NCBI GenBank assembly: GCA_003290165.1
Contig: QNQO01000226.1
Coordinates: 1,081,218 to 1,145,217, forward strand
Direction: 5' to 3'
Source: Berberis thunbergii
Lineage: Eukaryota; Streptophyta; Magnoliopsida; Ranunculales; Berberidaceae
DNA: 64,000 nucleotides
Numbering within the stretch: the stretch's first letter is position 1; each line of letters starts with the position of its first letter. The notes beneath the pieces are model-generated. The model searched no databases. It worked only from the letters and a program-made list of their open reading frames with translations, and was not told the origin of the DNA. Shown one piece after another: positions 48,186 to 60,599 of the stretch. The translations under genes were made by a program, and so were the position numbers.

Positions 48186-48401
48186 TTGTTGGTGCTAATA
48201 ATGGTGGAACATGTGGAATGGGATCTTGCACACTATATGAAAATGTCTTATGTGGATTTTTCTCTGACTTTTGTATCGTCGGATGAGAAAGACAATGCAA
48301 GTCTTGATGCTCAGGCTGTGGCACATGTGAATGCTATCCTTGCTCCATTTTTCACTAGGCGTAGCTCTTGTGTTTTTGTATCTTCTCCTGATAGGCAGTA
48401 A
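48186..48401 (+). other. Short open frame, unassigned
   Basis: About 68 codons with a normal-looking composition (VDFSLTFVSSDEKDNA, then AHVNAILAPFF) and a plant-like ATG at 48201. I do not recognise it. It could be a host exon fragment or chance; no splice-site pair or neighbouring exon was found. The rest up to 48936 shows nothing identifiable. Confidence 0.2.
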
Positions 48402-48936
48402 CCTTAGTGTGATTTTACCCCTTTTTGCTTTGACCATTGATGAAACAGTTTTATCAGTTTCGTGTTTGTTGTCTCTATTGCATGTTTTTCATTTTGCCTT
48501 GTTGTCTTGCTTTGGCCTAGGCTGGTCGAATCAATAGGACGTTGACTGGTCAGCGAGAGAGAGAGCTTGACCGCTTTGTATTGTGAACTACTTGGGGTCA
48601 TTGCTGCATAGTCATGTCTGATAGTGGGCATGTTGCGAACAATCTAGTTAGAAGTTGACTTGCTCGAGCTGTGTCTTGTCCCCAAGGTAAGCTGCTTGGG
48701 TCCCACCTTAAAAGTCTGATCGATCGGCTACAGATGTTGCTATGAGTGAGTTGCAATGGGCGAGTGTATGTGTCAGTGTTCATGTCGGGTCAAGCACCGT
48801 AAGCTCAGGTTGGCATCCTAAGTAACTCTTATTTGGGCATTGGCCGAACAATCTCTATATCGGCGTAAATGGCCTTCGCTAGTATTATGATGTCAATCCG
48901 TTTGAGCGTGATGGCATTGACTCGGATAGATTCCCA

Positions 48937-49575
48937 TTTGGCGACCAGGTTGAAAAGTAGTGGTTTCGTGGCAAGTCATCGGAATCAGTTCAGGACTAAC
49001 TAGGCTCACACCTTCTGAATCGTTTATGACCACGTAAAGTGTGCTACAGATTTGGGGAGTAAAAGTTTGGTGACCGGATTGAAGAGTAGTGGTCCCGTGG
49101 CAAGCCATCGAAATCAGCTCAGGACTGACTACGCTCCCGCCTTTCAAACCATCACATCCTTCTCGCGCGATGGGGGCTATGAATTCGAGAGGAGTTTGGC
49201 GACCAGACTGAAAAGTAGTGGTACTGTGGCAAACCATCGGAATTGGTTAAGGACTAACTAGGCTCCCAACCTTCAAATTATCTACACTTGTGTGCATCCG
49301 GCTACAAATTTAGAAGGGTTTGACAACTACGCTTAAAAGTAGTGGTCCCATGGCAAACCATCAGAATTAAGTTGTGGCTGACTGGGTTCCCACATTCTAG
49401 ACTATCTACACCTTCGCAGCGCGGGCTAGAACTCCAGGTTTGGTGATTTGGCGGCCACCCTGAAAAGCAGTGGTCCCTTGGCTAGCCATCAAAATTAGTT
49501 CGGGATTGAATATGATCCTACCTTCTAGACTATCTACACCATGCAGTGGGGGCTACAAGTCCAAGTTTTGATCAG
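48937..49575. repeat. Five diverged tandem repeats of about 128 bp
   Basis: Units begin at about 48937, 49067, 49196, 49319 and 49449, each with the pattern TTTGGCGACCxGxxTGAAAAG, then AGTGGTcccxTGGCaagcCATC and AATxAGxTxxGGACTGACT. Spacing stays at 123-130 bp while identity has fallen to roughly 70-80% by eye. The array lies in the presumed non-coding 3' part of the Tat-like element. Confidence 0.8.
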
Positions 49576-49615
49576 AAGCTTTCGAAGCTTTCATTGCTAG
49601 TCGGCACCAGCTAGG

Positions 49616-51382
49616 TGATATTCACATAATTATTACATAATATATCCCTTAATTTATACATGTTAGTGTTTTGATTATTATATTGTATATTAATTATTTC
49701 GTTTTCATGTCTTTGTAGGAATTTGAGCGTAAACGATGATATCATATTAAGGCGACAAGTTAAGGAACGATCATTAGTCGATTCGAGCGGTGGTACAAAG
49801 TAGAGGGTCACACATCTAAACCCAAAACCTAAGCTAAAAACCTAAGCCCACAACTTAAATTCAAATCCAATGCTAAGCCCACTCAAACCCTAGACACATT
49901 CCCTCAATCACTAAAGATTTTGATTTATTTCCTTACTTAAATCACTCATTGAACACTCTCTTGAACCTGTCCACATTCATTCTCTCCTAAATCCATTTAA
50001 ATACAAAAATTCAATGGATGAGAAAGAGGGGAAGGAAGAGAAGGGAAGGAAAAAAATCAGAAAATATCAAAACCTCTTCCTCTCTCAAGGTGATTCTCAT
50101 CACCCTCCCCATCCATCTTCAGCCACACCACTAAGCTCCGCCTCCACCACGATCAGCCACCCCGCAACAGACTGCCACCGTCACTAATCACCGTGAAACA
50201 GGGGCGTGACAACCCTGTTTCACGTTAAAAACATCACCTGAGCATCTCCCTGCTCCTCTCCCTGTCCATCATCCATCCACCACCATCATCCATCAAACAC
50301 CATCCCCCGATCACCACCATCACCTCCAGACAGCACCTCGCGATCCACCATCACTGCTAGAATCACGAAACAGGCGAGTGACACCCTGTTTCGTGTCAGA
50401 GCCCCGCCTCGCCGCCGCCACTGTTCCTCCTCCTCTCTCGGCCTCTCTTCGTCTCGAGCTTCTTCCTGACTCCCTCTCTCACGACCACCGTCACGACCCG
50501 ACCAAGCATCACCGCCACCTCCTCGCGAGACAGCGTTCGCAACCCAGAAACAGGGAGCCCTGTTCCTCGCCCTCCTTCTTGTTTTTACTGTTTTATAACT
50601 GTTTCCTCACCCTCTCTCTCTTTTGCAGGTTCTGAAGACGATTTGAGGACGAGGAAGGCCGCGAGGAGCGAAGAAAATCACCGCGAGAGGAGCTGTCGCG
50701 CTGGAGAAGACGAGCGACACTGTGGTGCTACTGTAGCTCAGCGGGAAATAACAGAATTTTAATTTTTGTTATTTGCACCCCCGGTTTCTCTCTGTACTAC
50801 CACAAAGCTTGTGTAATTCATTTTATCGGGATTCGTGTTCGGACCAACTGCTGAGTACCACCACATCGAGTTTGCGACAAACTAAATGGGTTGTATAAGT
50901 TATTGTGATTGATTTTACTGAATTGTGTGCTCAATTACTAATTACAATTTATTTCTGAAAGTTTTTGATAAATTGTTTTTGCTTGAAATAATTTGTTAAT
51001 GTTTAATAGAAACACTATATAATTTAATTGGATTTTAACGATCACATATTCGGTGTAAGCAAGGGATTCTCATCCCTAAAGCTTCTCGTTTTTAAATTCA
51101 GTAATTTAGATTAAATAATTTTGCTAACTCACTTGTGAGCCCAAGCCCACAAAGCCCATCTTTTTATTTTTCTTATTTTTAAATTTATTTTTAGTTTAGT
51201 TTTAAAATGCTGTAACCCCATTTTCTCTAAATTAGTTTAATTAAATTCTAAAATTCAATTGGATCCACTTTCCTCGTGGGATCGACCCGTACTTGCCGTT
51301 GTCTACCAGTTAGGCACCGTGCACTTGCGGTTATTACAAGTGGGTTGAATTAACCTATTAATTTAGGTTAGTTAAATCCGCA
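49616..51382 (+). repeat. 5' LTR of the non-autonomous element
   Basis: About 1,767 bp. A TATA-like CATTTAAATACAAAA lies at about 50001, followed by a GA-rich leader. Downstream are two stem-loops with GAAACAGGG/CCCTGTTTC stems (50192-50224 and 50364-50395) and a related palindrome AACAGGGAGCCCTGTT (50549-50564). A pyrimidine tract at 50600-50625 precedes TTTGCAG, a good splice acceptor. The block 50380-50760 is unusually GC-rich for this window. Confidence 0.9.
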
Positions 51383-51383
51383 T

Positions 51384-51407
51384 GAAGTTTTTGGCGCCGT
51401 TGCCGGG
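51384..51407 (+). other. tRNA-Asp-type primer binding site
   Basis: TTTTTGGCGCCGTTGCCGGG lies directly after the 5' LTR. This is the usual minus-strand primer site of Athila/Tat-type plant Ty3/gypsy elements. It fixes the element's direction as rightward. Confidence 0.9.
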
Positions 51408-52789
51408 GAAGGTTGCGGTGTAATTGAATTTACGATTTATTTTCACTAATTTAAAAAAAAACAAAAAAATACAAAAATTTCAAAAAAAAAATTTATTTTT
51501 ATTAAGTTCATTTTACACTAATTTTTTTTTATTTTGCAGATTACACGCTTCTCGAGAAAATTGGATGATCCTGCAAAACATCAAGCAAATTTTTATTTTT
51601 ATTTTTTTTATTTTGTGAGGAGAGTTTTAATTTTATTTTCACCTCGTTTTACGAGTGTGTGGTGTAATAATTTTTGAGAACTTTACTATTTTTTTCATTT
51701 TGTTTAATCACTAAAAACAATAATAATAATAAATAAATAAATAAACCCTAAATTTTCTAAGTCAAAAGAAAATATAGGGAAACAATTTTAATTGTTACCC
51801 AATAATTTCTTGTGATTTAGAAATCCGACTTCTAAGTCCAAGACCAGTAAATTTAACTGCATATGCTTGTGTATTGAATGAAACGGATAAAAAGAAGTCG
51901 GACATTTTTTTTTGAATTGTGCTAACTTTTTGTGCAGATTGGAATACGCACACTGTAAGTATTTCTATCACACGCAATGTATTAGCGACCCGAGTGCATG
52001 GTGTAATTGTTTGAAATTGTGTGATTGGTTGTTAAATTTATATAATTGTGGATGCTAAACTTTAGTAATTCATAATAAGCAGACCCAGCTTATAAATAGA
52101 AACTGGTGGGACTTGATATCCCCACCTCATCACTCCAGCTGTGTGCAACCAATAGTCTAACATAATTAAAATCAATTAGCAAGTTAGATAGAGCATTCTT
52201 TTAGGTACGGTGTTCATAGGACAACCAAGACCAAGGTGAATCCAATAATTTTTGTGTTGACCTAAGCTAAAAGTGACGATGGGTTTAATCATTCAATGAA
52301 CTCCGAGAGGCCACTGCCACAAGGGTAATTTACCCGGTACGCCGAGTCATAAGTAAGCTACGATCCACAAGAAGAATTGGTGTAACCAACAGTTTTTGGT
52401 TAGGAACACAAGCCTCAAGTGTGCATTTAACATCACATCGTTCTCACATCTATTGGCTTACAGAGCGGTAGCACAAGGAAGTATTTAATTGGACCATTGT
52501 GACCTCCTTCTCTTGTGCGATAATCCGGTTTCTTTGAAACAAAACTCTAGCATACTGATTTTGAACTTTGCGGTGTAAAGTGTACACTCTTAGGATCAAC
52601 TTGTAGCACCCATTGCTGTGTTATAAAGAGTACATAAGAAATAATTGTCCCCCAAAGATAAAAAGATAATTGATCCCAAAAATGTTGATTGCTTAGGGAG
52701 GCATGTTTCTTGTGCATTTATTGATTGCTGATTGCATGTGAGCATGTGTATATTATTAGAGTTAGTGCTTTCAAAAAAAAAAAAAACGA
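51408..52789. other. Non-coding leader of the LTR element
   Basis: AT-rich with A and T runs (51451-51495, 51590-51615) and AATAAT/AAATAAAT repeats at about 51717-51745. There is no gag start: the nucleocapsid and capsid coding parts expected here are absent. Several short frames are random. Confidence 0.5.
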
Positions 52790-54243
52790 ACACAAGGGAT
52801 TATCCAGCTTATTTTTCCGAGCAAGTCAATTCATTTTATGACATGCGACGACCTGATTATGATCCATATTTAGATTATTACAACCCAGGTCTAGCCTATC
52901 ATCCTGACTTCTCATGGGCTCATGATTAGTACCATGAAGGCCCTATAGACACTCCTCAGACTCCTCAAGCTTTCATTCCTGATAATGAGTTAGAGGATAT
53001 CATGAAAATTTTTATAGAGCAAACAGGAACCATACTCGAACAAAACTCTCAGGCTATCACCGAACTAATTAGAGTGCAAAATTCTCATGATATCACAGAA
53101 CTGCCAACTATTTATCAACAAAACTCTCAAGCTATCCGGAAACTTGAGATGACTGTGAGTCAGATAGCTGAGTCACTTCCTGAGATAGAGTCAGAAAAAT
53201 TCCCTAGCCAATCTATTTTCAACCCAAATGGTCAATTTGAAATTAGTGACACATCTGAGCTGGATAGTGATGATGTCCAATTCATTACTACCTTTAGGAG
53301 TGGACAACTGGTTGACAATCAGGTAGAAATGCCTGATATGGGTATCATTGAGTTGTCTAGACAGGTTGCATCCTCATCTCATAAGAAAGATGATAAAGCC
53401 TCATTTATTGATGAACCTGTCGATTCTGAGACACTACAGACATCTCCTTCTCGTGTTGACTCATGCATCCCTAGTGACTCATGCATCGAATCAAACTGTG
53501 AACATTCTTTAGAGGCTCCCCTTGACTGTTTAGAGGCTTGTTTCACTCAATTTAATTTAGACTTTGATGTTGATGATTCCATTAGGGAAGTCAATGATTT
53601 GCTTGACTCAGTCCCCATTGTGGATCCTAGTTATAAATGGAAGTCTAAAGTGAAGCCTCTTCCACTCAGTGAGTCGAAACTAGCCCCATCAGTTGAGCCA
53701 CCTGAGCTTGACCTTAAACAATTACCTGACACCCTCAGGTATGCATTTTCAGGTGATGAGTTGTCTAGACCAATATCTCTATATGATTCATGTGATGAGC
53801 CTGTACCACCTGATATATCCATCGTCTCATCTACTTGCATCACATTCCCATTTATTAAAGCTACTTTCACCGATCCCTTGTGTTGTAGTGAGGATTTCAG
53901 TTTTCACCATCCTAATGTGCAAATTATCCAATCATCCGATTTGGAACCAGACATAGGATGTTCCCTTTTTGGAGCACGCAAGGATCATCTGTTGTGTATG
54001 ACTACTGGTCACTATTGGAATGTCCTAGTATATTTGGTGCCCCATGTGATTGCTATATTTTTGTGGACTGATCCTCAACTGTTCAGGTTGTTGATATACG
54101 ACCATGGACTAAGTGTTTGTCATATTCTTCCTCTCCACTTTTTGATACACCATTTTTTAGGAAGAATATTTGTCGGGCTGATGACGAAAAACCAAGCGCT
54201 TCTAGGAGGCAGCCTAGCTTTAGTTATGTGTCTTTGCTGTTAG
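52790..54243 (+). CDS. Gag C-terminal-like frame of a non-autonomous LTR element
   Basis: The main frame is 53002-54243 (413 codons); the same frame is open before it from about 52790, with one stop at 52927. Early parts resemble the gag tail of Athila/Tat elements: YNPGLAYHPDFSW, a Gln/Asn-rich NSQAITEL repeat, EKFPSQSIFNPNGQ, and TFRSGQLVDN where the family has TLRSG. Further on, EPPELDLKQLPDTLRYAF matches the phrase that normally precedes reverse transcriptase. Protease, RT, RNase H and integrase are missing. From about residue 270 the frame matches nothing I know and ends in hydrophobic segments. The long intact frame suggests it was recently under selection or is simply young. Confidence 0.75.
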
Positions 54244-56190
54244 TCTGGATTGATTTTCGAGTACCCTATTTCGTTGTGTTTCACTCATACTTGTTAGCTC
54301 CGTAATAGTTTTGACTTACAACTTGCCTTTTCTTTTTAGTTTTCTTTGTTAGTGTCAAGTCTGCATTTTATCGTTTTCTAATGAAAACTCCATGATTCTT
54401 ATGTTTATGAGCCTCATTGATGGATGAGTTCTTGGAAATTGGTAAAATCTTCACCTCGGTAATACTGTTCTAACCTGCTCTCATGTACTTACTTCATTCA
54501 TTTGTCAGAATTATTTTGTTAAACATTGAGGACAATGTTTGGATTAGGTTTGGGGGTAGGGTTCATGAGTTGGTGAATTTTTCGTTTTTTTTTCGTAGTG
54601 TCTTCTTTTCTTATTCTAAAAAAAAAAAAAAACTTTTCTGTTAAGAAAACTTGGTCTTTTGCGATTATGAAAATGGTTTTTAAATGTTTTGTACTCAAGA
54701 AAATGCAAGCCAACTTGACATATTGGTATATTGATAAAGACTGAAAGTTTAGTATGATCCTTAAGCTAGATCTAGTTCATAAGAATTTTCAACTCAATTA
54801 TCTTTGCACCATGAGCCATATTAGCATAACTTGAAGTTGATGAGTGAAATATATACTAGAAAACCTTAGAATAATAGTAGAGACTTAACCCTGAAAGTTT
54901 TGAGCCTTTCTATTTTTCTGAGGGTTATACATAAACTCTGATTTTTCTTGAGTCTGTATTATCTCGTTGATGATCTCATTATTCTTATTTTTCTGATCAA
55001 TTGCTTTGGAAATGACATCAAAATTGAATTATTACACTAGAACTTCTTGGCTTATTCAATTGAGATGTCATAATACTGGCCCGAACTTAGGAAATGATCT
55101 AGGCATTTTTTTTAGACTATTAACTAGCCTTTTAACTTACCCATAACATTAACCTTTTTTGTAGCCTTTTGAGCCTTAGATTAACTTTTATTTGTTAAAC
55201 CATTAACCTTTACCCAACTTTTCTGGGAATGTGTATGGATGGATATTCTTGGTGTCAAAAGGGCATGAAGAGCAAAATATGAGATATTTCATAAATCCTC
55301 TATAAAAAAAAAAAAAAGAGGTTGAAGAAAAGAAAAATAGAAAAAAAAATGATTATCCAATGAGGATAAAGATGTGAGAATGAAGAAAAATTGATGGTGC
55401 GCAACATTGGTTTATTTTTGATAGCCATATTTGTTCATATAATGGGTGTATACATTCCTAGAATTTTTTGTTAAAATCCTTTGACATCCCTTATTAACCA
55501 TTACCCAAGCCCCATTACAATCGAACAAAGTCCTAGTTGATCTTAGGTAAAGGTTGGTTCTGTAGATGTGGAGATTTAATAACCAAGACCTATGGTGTTT
55601 GATTCAACATTTCAAAAAGTAATTGATATTCCTGTCCATGAGATCATGTTCATTCCATTCTTGAAAAGTCCGTTCTTCATATTACTACTATATGTGAGAT
55701 GATTGTTTTCCATTATTTACTCTTTTCCTCACATATAAACTGAGTGAAATACCAAATCTCTGAGTGCTTTATTGTGAGTGACATGAGAGGTTTGAAGTCA
55801 AAACAAACTTTCTACAGGAGATTTAGTCATTGTTTTACTCTGAAATGAAAAGTTATGTTGATAGTGCCATCCACACACACACATTGAGTTGAGGATGACT
55901 GTGAATTTGTCTCTAACTTGTGGAGAATATTAAATTATTTGGAAATTTGTTGATACACCAAAATGACACTGTTGGTTTCTTGCATTTCTTGAACTTTTAA
56001 AATGAACACTGTTTGACCAAGTTTTGATTGAGTCAGTAATGTTTGTGGGTAACATTTCTGGAAACCCTCACGAGACTATAACTCGTCCACTAGAGGTAAT
56101 CTAGGGGTTTAAAGCCTTGTTGCACGTTTAAGGTAAATGCAACCGATGATATCTGCGAAAGTAAGTTAGGATTTTCTTTTTATTGTTTTG
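54244..56190. other. Non-coding 3' interior of the LTR element
   Basis: AT-rich, without coding sequence. The phrase ACATTGAGGACAATG followed by TTTGGGGGTAGG at about 54522-54560 is typical of the downstream region of Athila/Tat-like elements. A-rich runs occur at 54619-54632 and 55302-55350. A short CACACACA run is at 55871-55882. Confidence 0.5.
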
Positions 56191-56225
56191 CTCGAGGACT
56201 AGCAAAATTTAGGTTTGGGGTTATT
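56191..56225 (+). other. Polypurine-tract region before the 3' LTR
   Basis: CTCGAGGACTAGCAAAATTT is followed by AGGTTTGGGG, a few bases before the LTR start at 56226. This wording precedes the 3' LTR in related plant Ty3/gypsy elements. Plus-strand synthesis would start here. Confidence 0.7.
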
Positions 56226-57977
56226 TGATATTCACATAATTATTACATAATATATCCCTTAATTTATGCATGTTAGTGTTTCGATTAATATATTGTATAT
56301 TAATTATTTCGTTTTCATGTCTTTGTAGGAATTTGAGCGTAAACGATGAAATCATATTAAGGCGACAAGTTAAGGAACGATCATTAGTCGATTCGAGCGG
56401 TGGTACAAAGTAGAGGGTCACACATCTAAACCCAAAACCTAAGCTCAAAACCTAAGCCCACAACTTAAATTCAAATCCAATGCTAAGCCCACTCAAACCC
56501 TAGACACATTCCCTCAATCACTAAAGATTTTGATTTATTTCCTTACTTAAATCACTCATTGAACACTCTCTTGAACCTGTCCACATTTATTCTCTCCTAA
56601 ATCCCTTTAAATACAAAAATTCAATGGATGAGAAAGAGGGGAAGGAAGAGAAGGGAAGGAAAAGAATTAGAAAATATCAAAACCTCTTCCTCTCTCAAGG
56701 TGATTCTCATCACCCTCCCCATCCATCTTCAGCCACACCACTAAGCTCCGCCTCCACCACGATCAGCCACCCCGCAACAGACCGCCACCGTCACTAATCA
56801 CCGTGAAACAGGGGCGTGACAACCCTGTTTCACGATAAAAACATCACCTGAGCATCTCCCTGCTCCTCTCCCTGTCCATCATCCATCAAACACCATCCCC
56901 CGATCACCACCATCACCTCCAGACAGCACCTCGCGATCCACCATCACCGCTAGAATCACGAAACAGGCGAGTGACACCCTGTTTCGCGTCAGAGCTCCGC
57001 CTCGCCGCCGCCACTGTTCCTCCTCCTCTCTCGGCCTCTCTTCGTCTCGAGCTTCTTCCTCACTCCCTCTCTCACGACCACCGTCACGACCCGACCAAGC
57101 ATCACCGCCACCTCCTCGCGAGACAGCGTTCGCAACCCAGAAACAGGGAGCCCTGTTCCTCGCCCTCCTTCTTGTTTTTACTGTTTTATAACTGTTTCCT
57201 CACCCTCTCTCTCTCTTTTGCAGGTTCTGAAGACGATTTGAGGACGAGGAAGGCCGCGAGGAGCGAAGAAAATCACCGCGAGAGCCGCTGTCGCGCTGGA
57301 GAAGACGAGCGACACTGTGGTGCTACTGTAGCTCAGCGGGAAATAACAGAATTTTAATTTTTGTTATTTGCACCCCCGGTTTCTCTCTGTACTACCACAG
57401 AGCTTGTGTAATTCATTTTATCGGGATTCGTGTTCGGACCAACTGCTGAGTACCACCACATTGAGTTTGCGACAAACTAAATGGGTTGTATAAGTTATTG
57501 TGATTGATTTTACTGAATTGTGTGCTCAATTACTAATTACAATTTATTTCTGAAAGTTTTTGATAAATTGCTTTTGCTTGAAATAATTTGTTAATGTTTA
57601 ATAGAAACACTATATAATTTAATTGGATTTTAACGATCACATATTCGGTGTAAGCAAGGGATTCTCATCCCTAAAGCTTCTCGTTTTTAAATTCAGTAAT
57701 TTAGATTAAATAATTTTGCTAACTCACTTGTGAGTCCAAGCCCACAAAGCCCATCTTTTTATTTTTCTTATTTTTAAATTTATTTTTAGTTTAGTTTTAA
57801 AATGCTGTAACCCCATTTTCTCTAAATTAGTTTAATTAAATTCTAAAATTCAATTGCATCCACTTTCCTTGTGGGATCGACCCGTACTTGCCGTTGTCTA
57901 CCAGTTAGGCACCGTGCACTTGCGGTTATTACAAGTGGGTTGAATTAACCTATTAATTTAGGTTAGTTAAATCCGCA
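56226..57977 (+). repeat. 3' LTR of the non-autonomous element
   Basis: About 1,752 bp. It is nearly identical to the 5' LTR but lacks 17 bp at about 56882 and gains CT at about 57217. The first stem-loop (56802-56834) is intact; the second (from about 56957) has one changed base in its right arm (CGCG for CGTG). Confidence 0.92.
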
Positions 57978-57978
57978 C

Positions 57979-58317
57979 CACTAGGCTTACTTAATTAGGT
58001 TCGAATATCATTAACCACGAAGGAGACAATGATCCCTGGTGAGTCATTGTCACCGGGCATGATAGCGCTGATTAGACTCCCATTTTCTAAATTGTCGATG
58101 TCCGCGCTAAGCGTACTAGGTGTCGGATTGAACCAAAAGTTGTTGCCACTAGCTAAGCTTACATGATTAGGTTCGTCGATTATTAACAGCAAATGGGGGA
58201 ATGACCCCTGGCGAGTCATCGTCACCAGACGTGATAGCGCTGATTAGACTCCCACTTCCTAAACCCTCGATGCCCGTGCTAAGCGGACTAGGTGTCGGGT
58301 TGAACCAGAAGTTGTTG
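57979..58317. repeat. Two tandem repeats of about 170 bp
   Basis: Units 57979-58146 and 58147-58317 share CCACTAG, CTTAC...ATTAGGTTCG, TGATAGCGCTGATTAGACTC and CTAGGTGTCGG-TTGAACCA. The LTR element inserted at the start of the first unit, which explains the CTAGG target. These are a different family from the 128-bp repeats on the other side of the insertion. Confidence 0.85.
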
Positions 58318-59735
58318 TTATCAGTTTTTTTGCTCGTGCTAAGCATGTGACATAATATTGTTTGAGTAATAAACCAAGCCCATGGGCCCGTAGAGGAAGA
58401 GCTAGGGCACGGTGCACTTTGCCTGCGGTATAAATCGCGCAATAACACGTATGCAGCGCAGGATGCGTGACGGTTGAGTAATTGTTACTCCCTCTCAATT
58501 GAAGGGGATGTGTGCAACACCATCAATTTGAATGACGTGGTCTGGCAGTTTCCTAGAGAACCGTCGTCTCCTCGTTTCACATACTGTATTTAATGCTCGA
58601 TAGTTAATGCTAGAGTGTCCGCTTGGTGAACCATTATGTCTATAGAATGGTATTTTTCCAATCGTTGTAGCCACTATCTTTCGTAGAGCTTCTCTCTTGT
58701 AATGTTCTTGTCTGAAGAGAACGCTTTGGGTTTTTCAAAGGCTGAAGAAAATGATTTGGGTTTTTTAAAGGCGGGTCTCCGTCTAAGGAGTTTCCAAAAT
58801 GTTCTGACATTTGCACAGGTCAGGCACATAGATAGTTGTTGTTATGCGCGGTCACCTATTATGGGTGAGCACGTAGTTGATCTACTGAGGTCTCTTAATT
58901 TCTTCTCATGTCGTGGAGAAGTAGTACGGATTTCGCCCAAGGGAGATGCCTTGGTCTTACACTGTATCACATTTGTCTTCATGTGCTTGAATCTCGTTGC
59001 TAAACAATGGCTGATTGAAGTGTTAGTCGGTGTGCGATGTCTCCGGGTGTGGTCTATCTCAATCACACTTGTTATCGCATATGAAAAAAGTGGTCTCTCT
59101 TGATAGCATTGTGAGATTGTAAATGTGTCGTTGTTTGTGGCCATCCTCATCTGCCCTCTTCTAATCTATTTGAGGAGGTTAGAAGGGGGTAAGATGTCTC
59201 ATGAGGACATCGACAACCCGTTATGAGGTCTACAATGTTGTAGTACAATACTTTTTTGAGGTGATTTGACAGAGCAATCTAACTACTTAGTCTTTCAATC
59301 TCTTCTGCCGTTTCGTCTTTATCTTAGGAAGGTGTTGAGCATATCCCATTCTTTATCTTTGTTGTCACTAGCAGATTGCTCGCATCGGCGAGTTTGCAAG
59401 TTTTCGTCGGATGTTGTTCGTAGCAGAACTGTCTAAGCGAGTCTTTTACTTTAGTTCGGGCTGTATTCAGACGCTTATAATGCCCAGTCTCTGTATCCGC
59501 CTCAGGGCGTTCGTAATATGTAGTCTTTTGTATATGCCTCAAGGTGTTTGTTGTTACATTTTTCCAATAATCAATAGAGTTTTTTTTTCTTTCGTAATTC
59601 TTCATTTATTTCTTAAATGATTGAAAATCACATAAGTCTTTTAAGAACTAAAACTCAATATTGACCATGGAAAGAGAAACAAATAACTTAAAGCAAACTA
59701 ACTGTTGACAGAGATAAATTGATCTTGCAGATTAT
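58318..59735. other. Presumed non-coding 3' part of the Tat-like element
   Basis: No recognised domain on either strand. A plus-strand frame at 58702-59103 (133 codons) has an internal near-repeat (ENALGFSKAEENDLGFLKAG) but no known match. The minus-strand frame at 59324-59605 is Lys/Thr-rich and unassigned. Sequence composition is more balanced than elsewhere in the window. Confidence 0.4.
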
Positions 59736-60400
59736 TCAGCGGACTGTCGAGACGTTACATAGGTTACTAAAGAGTAAACCATGCAGAGGGGCAGATCTCC
59801 GGGCCGATGGAATGCCAGGGAGATGTGTTCCCGCTTGCCATGGCCTTTTCGACTCGCTGGGCGGAAAACTTATTGCTCCTGTACCGCTTAAAAAAGATGT
59901 ATTTACCATCTTTTGGCCTTGCACTGGGTCAAGCTGCTCTGCATGATGTAGCTGAATCTGGGAGCACTCTATATGTTTAAGCGCGACGTAGTGGCAACAT
60001 CGCGTCATAGGTTGATTTCCACGTATTGTTCATTCGGAGTGGTTAGCAGTATATCTTAACACACCAGTAAAGGGTGGCGACCACTGCTTCCATCTAGTGG
60101 AGCCAAGATCTTCCCATGATGAGATTGTAAGATGATGGTGTGTTTACCACCATGAAGTCCAAAATAGGACTTTCTTGAGCTGTGTCTCTCTTGCTACCGT
60201 TGCCAACCTTATCTTTCCAATGGGGAAGCACTTCTCCCCGCTGAATTTGATCAGCGGGTGTTCTGAAGACGTCAGGTTTCCTCCTTGAGGTCCATGTTGT
60301 GGAACGCATTGTAAAACATAACGTTAAGTGAACTTCTTGTGTCAACCATAGCTCTCTTTACTTCCCACCTTGCTATGGAGACCGAGATGACTAAGGCATC
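59736..60400 (-). pseudogene. Protease-region remnant of the Tat-like element
   Basis: On the minus strand PSSYNLIMGRSWLH (60094-60140) matches the conserved block at the end of Ty3/gypsy aspartic proteases (family form: SAYNxILGRPWL). Further on, CCHYVALKHIE (about 59960-60000) resembles the short phrase that follows it in these elements. Frame breaks separate the pieces, and reading beyond 59736 finds no reverse transcriptase. Confidence 0.65.
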
Positions 60401-60599
60401 GTTATGTGCCGCTCGAACTCCTTCGAAGTCCTTGTTTGTAAAGGTCAAGGTGGGAATGAGGCTCTAAACACGTGAGTGGCAGATGTGCATGTCCTTATCC
60501 GCGGATTGTGTGTGCATATCCAGTAGTGTCCGCTTGCGAGACCTGTATGACTGACTTTCATTTGGTCCGACTCCATGAAGGACGTATATTATCCAAGAG

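Larger units (their letters stand above)
49616..57980 (+). mobile_element. Young non-autonomous LTR retrotransposon (8.4 kb, LARD/TR-GAG type)
   Basis: Two direct LTRs of about 1.75 kb begin TGATATTCACATAATT and end near AAATCCGCA. Five bases, CTAGG, occur just before the left LTR (49611-49615) and at 57981-57985 after the right one, three bases beyond the shared LTR end. The primer site after the left LTR is of the tRNA-Asp type. The interior codes only for a gag-tail-like frame. By eye the LTRs differ at about two dozen positions plus a 17-bp and a 2-bp indel, so insertion was recent. Confidence 0.92.

Noticed and set aside
50734..50750. GTAGCTCAGCGGGA-like stretch reminiscent of a tRNA A-box
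   Set aside because: No B box, anticodon arm or acceptor pairing can be drawn around it; it occurs in both LTRs as part of the LTR.
53631..53870. Minus-strand frame opposite the LTR element's gag-tail frame
   Set aside because: Shadow of the longer plus-strand frame; no independent support.
58702..59103. Plus-strand frame of 133 codons in the Tat-like element
   Set aside because: Opposite in direction to the element, unlike any known protein and containing a small internal duplication; no splice or promoter support.
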